Below are positions 56,558 to 64,000 of a stretch of 64,000 nucleotides of DNA, piece by piece; positions within the stretch are counted from its first letter, which is position 1; every line of letters begins with the position of its first letter. The position numbers and the translations under genes are program-made. A model generated the notes under the pieces. It worked only from the letters and a program-made list of their open reading frames with translations. It was not told the origin of the DNA and searched no databases. This DNA comes from Siphonodentalium dalli (taxonomy: Eukaryota > Mollusca > Scaphopoda > Gadilida > Siphonodentaliidae): the NCBI GenBank assembly GCA_032622095.1, contig CP136068.1, positions 14,801,729 through 14,865,728 on the forward strand. Reading direction: 5' to 3'.

Positions 56558-57425
56558 CATGCAATACCATTTAAATTCGCGTGTAATTATATATGGCCTT
56601 GGTTTATTGTCAGTTATTTATTAACTAGTATATTCCAAGTACACTGTTGACAGTACACTAGCGATGTATACAAAAGCCAGATTACTCAACAGCCAAGTAC
56701 ACTGTTGACAGTACACTACCGATACACAAGTCTGATTACTCAACAGCAGCCTGGTGTATACTTGGTGTAACTATACTAGTACACTAGACTGTTAATCTCG
56801 TATGTGTATATCGGTAGTGTACTGTTAGTGACATCGGCACCTGTATACAGTCGAATTAGTGACTTGTGTCGTATATAGTAATACGACAGAACTATATATA
56901 TGTCATTTACATATTTTGAAAACATGATTCTAGTCGATTTGTCGCAAGATGGTGTGGAATTATACAGTATATTAAGTAGTCTACTAATCGATCTATAGCC
57001 CCATAGATCAACCTAAAAATTACGTTGATGGCATATGTAAAACGCACAATGTACGAGGAAAAACAATTGGGAATATTAAAATATTTTATTTTTCGGGAAC
57101 AGTACCTTTTTGTCGATTACAGCGATCATCTTGTGTAAATTTTAAATATTTCGATGCATCGTTTGATACTTAGAATTAATTACCTACAATTTCCAAAGTA
57201 TTTTTACAATAGATTCAATAAAGCGAATTTCATATTCATAAATGTATTGTTAATAAAAGTCATGCTCCGTATATTTTTGAGTTGTTGAAATTTTTGTGAA
57301 AATAAGTTGTTGCATACGAACCCTGTGTATTTGTGTGTCATCACCCCGCCTTCCCGTCCCAACATACACATTTACACCGGTAGTGTGTTATTGTCGGCGC
57401 TCTAAATGTTTATTGTGCCTGATGG
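56558..57425. repeat. AGTACACTGTTGACAGTACA tandem/inverted repeat
   Basis: CCAAGTACACTGTTGACAGT occurs at 56637 and 56693, and GGTAGTGTACTG at 56813 is an inverted partner, so about 56630-56850 can fold. The rest is AT-rich with no gene. Confidence 0.6.
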
Positions 57426-59302
57426 CAGAGTCGTAATTTCGCTAAAATCCGGATTGAGAATCCGAAGCCGATTACGGGGGCGGGGCTAATTCCCGATTCT
57501 AGGTCAGATTTTGAAATCCACGTGGTCTCCGAAACTATGTTTAATGTTCTCCCAGCGTCAAACATGGCGCATGTATTTGACACAAGTATCATTTGTATCT
57601 TATATTTATAAAGTTCATGTTTGTTGTGAAAGTCATGCTTTTCTTCTATGTGTATAAACACGGCACATAATTTGCTGCCAATCCGACTTAATCGCATCTT
57701 CTTCTTTTTTCAAGTTAAAGTGTGTTTATTGAGGATGGCAAGCATATTTAAACGTGACAGCTCTAGGCCTCCTGAATCAAATGCCGAAGATGTTGTGAAG
57801 AATACACGAAACTTGTCAGTTGAACAGGGACGTGGCGACAGGGGTTGATTGTGTGTCCCGACCCCCACCCGAACTTTGGTTCAATTTGCTAAGCTGTGCA
57901 GTCATTCATACGTGAGGAAAATAATGATTATTTTGACTAACTGTTTCAAATAATGATACGTACAAGCCAACAAACGCAACAAACAAACCCGATTTTAAAT
58001 AAATACATATACAAACTTATGACTAACTCGGGAGAGGGGGTGTCCAGTGATCTGTATATATGTTCAACTTGTTTTGGTAGTCATGTTGCTTTGCCATTAC
58101 TAATTATTTATTTTTTCAGTGTAATAACATATGGGAGAGGGGTACCCTTAAGTGAGTCAGTACTTGTCCCCCAATTCCTTTGTATGTATAAACAAATGTA
58201 TGTGTTATATATCATGTGTTATCTAAATTTGACATATATTTGAAATAAATATATCTAAACTAAACTTTGGTACATTCCAGCAGTCGGAAATTGCATGCAT
58301 GACACAACATTAGTTGGACATTAATTTGACACCATATATAGGTTGGCCTTGTTCTCATTGTTTGATTTTTTTCAACCAGTAAAAGTTGGTAATTTTCCAT
58401 TCTTAGTGTTTGTCGGATTGGATAATTCCAAGGGGAGCAAATTGAATTCTGCGAACCTGTGAGATTGATGTTTGGTTCAATGGGGGGGGGGGGGGGTGGG
58501 GGGGGGGGGGGGTGCAGTTGGCCGGAAATTTGAGGAAACTTCTAGCCACGTCCCTAGAACATGTGTCTGTTGTCTATACAGAGACTATTGTGCAAAACGA
58601 CTGCATTTAACGAAACAAAACATGTTAAACGTGAAATTGCTATAACTTTAAGACTAGAAGATAATACATACGTGTATCTGATAATCCATCGATACCATAT
58701 AATCCTACTATTTCTTGAATAAGAAGAGACATTATAATAACGAACACAGCAGAAGACATATCCATGCAGGTTCATATGAATTCGGTCAATGGTGACGTAT
58801 CCGCCGAATTCGAAATAGACATGCGTTCGGGCGGTATTTTAAGGATGGAATTATGAAATGGACATATGAAAGTGACAATCAACAATGATTTGCACCGAAG
58901 TGCTCCCCCAGCGTTACTATCAATAGCGTTATATTTGGCTAATTTCTGTAATATTCTCCCAGTTTACATTCAATAAAACAAATTTGTCTCCGCATTTAAA
59001 ATTCTTTGATATAGATCGTTTATATTCTGCAATAATTTGTACACAAGAGACGGATTCTTATGTTTTATTGTGTTTTTAAACTCTGAGGTGGCGAAATCTC
59101 GGTTTGTTTACATTACGAACATTTGAGTCCGTAATCGGAATCCGAATCCCAATCGGATTACCACGAAATTGAGATTACGGTCTGTTCGTTTACTGATTCT
59201 GTCAATTTCTGGTCTGTTCTTTTACCGAACCAAGTCGTACGGGGACCAATCTGTAATCTGAATCCAGAATCTGAATCGGATTTTAGCGAAATAACGCCTC
59301 AG
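57426..59302. mobile_element. hAT-like element with AATCCG sub-repeats
   Basis: The left end CAGAGTCGTAATTTCGCTAA is matched in inversion by the right end (CTGAGGCGTTATTTCGCTAA on the minus strand). AATCCG motifs follow inside both ends. CAG-start ends suggest hAT, but the flanking 8-mers (CCTGATGG, TATATACA) do not match, so the insertion may have been rearranged. At 57735 a plus frame MASIFKRDSSRPPESNAEDV ends after 37 codons; an M-x-x-F-K-R start is seen in many hAT-derived proteins, so it may be a transposase N-terminus. An interior poly-G block (58482-58512) belongs to the dispersed G-tract repeat. Confidence 0.5.
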
Positions 59303-59394
59303 TATATACAAGAAAACTAAGATGCATGCATCAGATCGCCCGTGAACTATTTATCATAGAATTCGTGTAGCTATCGATTATACATTTTGGAATA

Positions 59395-59754
59395 TCTGTC
59401 TGTATGTATGTGTGTATGAATGCATGTATGTATGTGTGTTATAGACTCGCACACTGCTCGACCGATCCGACTCGGATTTGGTATTTAACGTGTCAACCTG
59501 ACCTCGCTCATAGGCATGTTTCTGGACCTTGACCGATCCGACTAAAATTTGTGTGTAGGACTACTTCGATCCCGGGAGCAACATGGACGGGTCCAATTTC
59601 ACGTGCGACCATGTCATCGAACATGCTGATATATGCATGTTTCTGGACCAATTGATAGTTTGTCCAGATGCTGTATATACCGGGTACTGCCCAGATGAAG
59701 GCGATCACAAACAAATCCCGAAATAGCCCGAACGAAGTCGAGTACATCAGCTAG
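59395..59754 (+). mobile_element. Partial Helitron-like element upstream of D
   Basis: A TATGTATG microsatellite is followed by TATAGACTCG and ACCGATCCGACTCGGATTTG, the motif seen near the 5' end of elements A, B and D. It ends with CTAG at 59751, which abuts the TC of element D. No clear 5' terminus or 3' hairpin. Confidence 0.45.
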
Positions 59755-60812
59755 TCTACTATATCAATTGAGAACTCCGTATATATGTGTGTGAGGGTGT
59801 GTGAGGGTGTGTGTGTGTGTGTATAAGGGTGTGTGGGAGGTGTGTGTGTGAGTGTGTGTGTGTGGGTACTTCATAGAATCGAAAATGGCTGGTCGGATCG
59901 AGCTCAAATTTCCTATCTAAGGGTAAAAACCCACGGGAATGGTAAACGTCACGTTTTGGACAAGATCTGAGCAATCATTCTCCACTCCCAATCATCAAAA
60001 TCACCGCAAACGGCACATCGGGGGTTAAGGCAGGCACGATCTTTATATTGACCATATTTTTAGTTGTTAACCGACTAACGCTCTTTATTGTCATCGGCGT
60101 TGCTAAACGGTCGCATGTGCCTACGAAACTACGGACGTAAAACCCGAAAGGGATTTATCTTGATTAAAAAGGCAGAATTAACTCATCGGAAAACAAAACA
60201 TGCGTGTTGTGTGGTTCTTATGTATGTCGTTCCTAGGAACGGGGGACATTTTCATCGGGTCAGTTTTTCCGCCCGATGTACCTTAAATCATACCTCTTTT
60301 AGGGACGGGTACTGCGTGTTGTGTGAACAAAAAATGCGTGATGTGTGATTCGTATGTCTGTCGTTCCTAGGAACGGGGGACATTTTCATCGGGTCAGTTT
60401 TTCCGCCCGATGTACCTTAAATCATACCTCTTTTAGGGTCGGGTACTGCGTGTTGTGTGATTCTTATGTCTTCTTCACCTTGAAACGGGTACCCACTAAT
60501 TATACATATGTGTGTGTCCTTTATAGACTCGAACCGATTGAGCTCAAACTTGCTACCTACGGGAAGTGTCATGGATGGGTTAAATTGTGACCCCGACCTG
60601 ACCTTGACCTTGAAAATGATCAATTTAAGGTCAAAATCTGGAAAAATGCACAATTAACTCATGTTATAAACAAAAAATTAATATTAACTCATTGAAAAAC
60701 AAAACATTAAATTAAAAAATTAATTATAAAAATTAACTAAAAAACATAATTAAAAAAATTAAAAATTGTCATGTTTCTGACGAACGCTGCCAGTGGCGGG
60801 CTAACCTGCTAG
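59755..60812 (+). mobile_element. Helitron-like element D, complete
   Basis: Starts TCTACTATATCAATTGAGAA and ends with hairpin GCTGCCAGTGGCGGG, CTAACCTG and CTAG, followed by T. 1058 bp. A TG microsatellite lies near the 5' end, and a GTTCCTAGGAACGGGGGACA segment is repeated (60229, 60363), as in a degenerate form in element B. No protein. The 3' end is almost identical to that of element B, marking one family in both orientations. Confidence 0.75.
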
Positions 60813-61130
60813 TATTATCTATTTCTAGATTTAGTTACTAACTTTATACCTGTATATTGTACAAAGAAATGTTTGACAAATGTATCTATATCAATATTAC
60901 CATAAGGGTCATTAAAAATTAGATACGACGAAACAAAATTTTGAAGGGTGCATGTGATTGTGAGGATTAATAGGATCATAGGTAAATTTAATTCATGGAC
61001 GCTTGTTAGTTTTAATTGGACTACATGTATCAGGTAAATTTTTATATTTCAAATGATGACAGGAATGTGGAAAGTTGAACTACCCAAGTAATACTGGCTA
61101 TCCGCACGAAGAGATATACATGTATATAAA
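60813..61130. other. No gene recognised
   Basis: AT-rich sequence following element D; nothing structured seen. Confidence 0.4.
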
Positions 61131-61134
61131 AAGC

Positions 61135-61680
61135 AAAATAGAAGATGGCTGCTGGCGACCATGTTTTCCAAAAAATTCAAATAATTCGATAGCTCCCATC
61201 TAGTGGTCACCCCGATGATCAATATGAAGCTTGGTGACTATCATATGAGGTATGTGGTCTGTAGAGGTGCTAAAGAAAAGAATTCAGTCATACAAAGAGT
61301 AAGATACAAAATTGCTGTCTGTGGTCATGTTTTTAACGAAATTCGGAGAAAAAAAATAGATCACTCTCATCCTGGTTATCCAGAAGATCATTGTGGGAAT
61401 CTGGTGGCGATCGGACAATATATGTCGTCGGTAGGATCAACCAAATTATTTAGCCATAAAAATAGTAAAACTCAAGATCACCGCTTGCAGATATGTTTTC
61501 ACAAGGAAATTTTGAGAAAAAAATATGGCTCCCATCTAGTGGTGACCCAAAATATCCATATGAGAAACAGTTCTCCAATAAATGCTGGCTGCAGGGTGCG
61601 CCAATTGATTCAAATTTGAAATTTGGCAGGGTGTACTGCTGGTGGCCATGTTTTCCCCGCAAATTTGATAGACTAATGAA
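61135..61680. repeat. Diverged ~175-bp tandem repeat
   Basis: Units share GCTGGCGACCATGTTTTCC (61151), TCTGTGGTCATGTTTTTAAC (61317), GCAGATATGTTTTCACAAGG (61487) and GCTGGTGGCCATGTTTTCCC (61638), with CTCCCATCTAGTGGTGACC between. Two long plus frames cross the units and are probably repeat-derived. Confidence 0.7.
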
Positions 61681-61715
61681 CAAAACCACTGAATCCATTG
61701 AATCAATATACATAT

Positions 61716-61721
<6 letters not shown>

Positions 61722-61781
<60 letters not shown>

Positions 61782-61782
61782 G
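61722..61782. repeat. TA microsatellite
   Basis: Long (TA)n broken once by ACATA. Adjacent sequence to about 62600 contains GGTACCGGTACCG-like short palindromes at 62095-62175 but no recognisable gene. Confidence 0.9.
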
Positions 61783-61799
61783 CATTGTTATCCACACTA

Positions 61800-62605
61800 C
61801 TGGTATATAAAGGTACTGAAAATAACTATAGTATACTAGTATACACAAAATAAACCATATATTATGTCAATGGGTTCTAATATCCCAACATAACAGCTGA
61901 GAACTTGGTGTGAATTGAAGAGTAGTGGGGTCTCAAAAATATCTATTCCTCCACGTTAGAAACATGCCATTAAATAGCATAAGTATAATCTAGCTCGAAG
62001 ACAGAAGTGATCCATCAAACCACTCTTAATTCAACCAGGTCATCACACCCCATGTATGGTCATCACATGATGATCTAGGTGAAATCGGGCTTCTCAAAGT
62101 ACCACCGGTACCAAACATGCCGGTACCGGTATCGATACTTTGCTAGTACCGTAGTTCCTGTACCGGTACTGTCAAGCCATTTTATAGTTCTAGGAATATC
62201 TAGAGGTAATACAGTGCTGAAAATCACAAGCCACGAACTCTATTATTAACATGAACTAATGATAATTTAATATCAGAATAAAGAAACTATTTCGGGATAT
62301 TAGATATCATTTTGGAATATACTAACAAACTTTCACGTAGAGTTTAGTGATGCGCAAATGAAAACATAAACAATTCAATCAACCAAAATAGAACTATTCG
62401 TTACACACGTTTTGTGGTTTTAACTTATTGTTCTTCTGTGTGTGATAAACTGATAGAAAGTAATGCGACACACGTCGGTGGTTTTCACTTCACAATATTC
62501 AATCAGATTAAATGTATTTGCAAAGTCGCGCGGTTGGCCATTTTGAATCTAAACAATAATGAGTCAAGTTAGGCGACAATTTCTCTCCACGAGTTCCTAT
62601 ACACT
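61800..62605. other. No gene; cluster of CCGGTA motifs
   Basis: 62098-62172 carries ACCACCGGTACC, TGCCGGTACCGGTATCG, AGTACCG and TGTACCGGTACTG, a local cluster of CCGGTA. The rest is AT-rich and unrecognised. Confidence 0.5.
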
Positions 62606-63275
62606 CTAAATAATGGGGATGCAATATTGCTCCTCGGAGGGGCAATATTTGCATCTCTTGAGGTGCACTATTTCACCTACTCTCCAAAAGGCTAACTTGC
62701 TTCTCCATTGGGGTGATAGGAGCCGAGGAACAATTTGACCCTCATGTGACCCAAGTTCATCCCCGTTGAAGCACAATTTGTCACTCAGTGGGAGATATAC
62801 GTAATCACTCAGGAGGGGCAAAGACGACCCCCCATGGAGAGGTTATAATCTACCCCTTTTGGGGAGATGGTGAAATAGTGCCCATCCGGGAGGTAGTTTA
62901 GGCACCCCCCCGAAGGAGGGTTCATATTATACCTCCCGGAGAGGCAACCTTGCAGTTTTTGGAGAGCCACTCCGGGATGCACTTTAGCCAACCCCCCAAG
63001 GAGAGTTCATATTTTACCTCCCAGGAGAGGCACCCTTGCAGTTTTTGCAGAGCCACTCTGACACTCTTGGTGTGCAAATTTACGCACCCAGAGAGTCTAA
63101 GTAGCATCAGTTGAGCATTAGGATGTTCCCTCCCCGGGGAGGCAACCTATCACTCAAGAGAGGTAACATGAACAATCTCGGGTGATGGCACTCTGACACT
63201 CTTGGTGCACAAAGTACCCCCCAAGAGTGACAGAGCACAAAGATGTTACCTCCATGGAGAAGAAAGGATGGTTGA
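62606..63275. repeat. Block of small GC-rich palindromes
   Basis: Short C-run/G-run inverted pairs (CTCCTCGGAGGGG, CCCCTTTTGGGG, CCCCCGAAGGAGGG, CCTCCCGGAGAGG, CTCCCCGGGGAGG) occur every 20-40 bases. A loose repeat of about 80 bp is visible between 62895 and 63080 (GGAGGTAGTTTAGGCACC, CTTGCAGTTTTTGGAGAGCC). Minus-strand frames over it are repeat-derived. Confidence 0.75.
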
Positions 63276-64000
63276 GCCCATTCTAAGCCAAAAAGAACCT
63301 TTAAATTGATTTGCACATGTGGATCAAATAACAATGGAGAAAACAATTTAATTATTTATTTAAAAAATCCAAAAATAATAAAAACATAGTTCAGAGCATT
63401 TATGGTTTCAGCTTGATTTAATTACAACACCATGTTTCTTACCATGAATAATAAGAGAAATGAAGGTCTTTAATGTTCTCAGAAATGTTCACTAGATTTT
63501 GCAATAAAATTATTTATGCATCTATGTATGTTCATTGCATGGAATTTGTCCGCAATCCAGAACTGTGGTTATGAAATGGGATATTTGAGGTAATTTAACT
63601 CAATAAATTGATAACCACGTAACACTGGGTATAACTACACAACATTGGCGATGAAAATCTTTGAAAAAAAAAAGAAATAAAAGAAGTCCATTTTGGGGGT
63701 TTTTTCTCCATTTTAAAGATATTCGTAAATAAATAGAAGAAAATCAATGAGTGGTTTGATACCTTTGGTACTAATGGGAGCTTGCACTAATGGGTCTATC
63801 GTTCAAATGCAATTTGTCCCACACCCTTCTGTTAGAACTATAATAATAATATATGTGTTTGTTTATCTTGTGGACTACACAGCACTATATAAATAATTCC
63901 AAAGAATATAGACATGTCCGAAATATTATTAAGTTTTAACCAATAAAAAAAACAGATGGAAGCACCCTTCAGACATTTCTGTCTTCAACCCAGTAAACAT
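63276..64000. other. No gene recognised
   Basis: AT-rich tail of the window without tandem structure, inverted ends or coding-like frames that I can support. Confidence 0.45.

Noticed and set aside
61203-61619. 138-codon plus-strand frame as a gene
   Set aside because: It crosses three diverged tandem units with the same DNA-level motifs and shows no domain.

Overview
This window looks like repeat-rich nuclear DNA from an invertebrate animal. It has no operons, no dense coding and no long intact genes. The sequence is AT-rich and packed with decayed transposable elements, satellites and short exon-like islands bounded by AG/GT splice sites. Dispersed repeats containing runs such as GGTCAAGGTCA and CGTTTCCGGATGATAAC recall mollusc-type (lophotrochozoan) genomes. 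That taxonomic placement is inference.

Region by region. 0-1 kb holds a minus-strand LINE reverse-transcriptase relic. 2.2-16.8 kb and 20.7-25.7 kb are two diverged copies of one segmental duplication. Each carries exon-like pieces of an immunoglobulin-fold, single-pass membrane protein with a tyrosine-containing cytoplasmic exon, and a third paralogous tail exon lies at 28.3 kb. The first copy has been split at a satellite by an 8.3 kb compound insertion (3.73-12.07 kb). That insertion consists of head-to-tail Helitron-like elements with an LTR retrotransposon (6523-10870) lying between two Helitron ends. 16.7-19.6 kb holds minus-strand LINE ORF2 and ORF1 relics. 25.7-31.7 kb contains broken, unrecognised coding-like stretches and CACGGTG-rich repeats.

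32.1-37.05 kb is a 4.9 kb transposon-like element with 1.25 kb terminal inverted repeats and exon-like pieces of unrecognised proteins on both strands of its core. A 34-bp minisatellite (37.9-38.6 kb), a cysteine-rich exon-like segment (38.8-39.0 kb), a perfectly abutting 665-bp tandem duplication (39.2-40.5 kb), ACGTTGG-type repeats (41.3 and 48.1 kb) and poly-G/poly-C-bearing repeats (44-47.7 kb) follow.

48.5-56.6 kb holds a clear series of elements. These are a hAT-type element with an 8-bp target duplication (one mismatch), a PIF/Harbinger-type element with TTA duplications, a three-unit tandem Helitron-like array, and a 5'-truncated LINE with an open reading frame flanked by an identical 307-bp direct repeat, best read as a very long target-site duplication. 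57.4-64 kb holds a second hAT-like element, another complete Helitron-like element, a tandem repeat and a block of small GC-rich palindromes.

No rRNA, convincing tRNA gene, CRISPR array or complete cellular gene was seen. Everything marked exon-like rests on open frames, splice consensus and paralogy only. No database search was possible.
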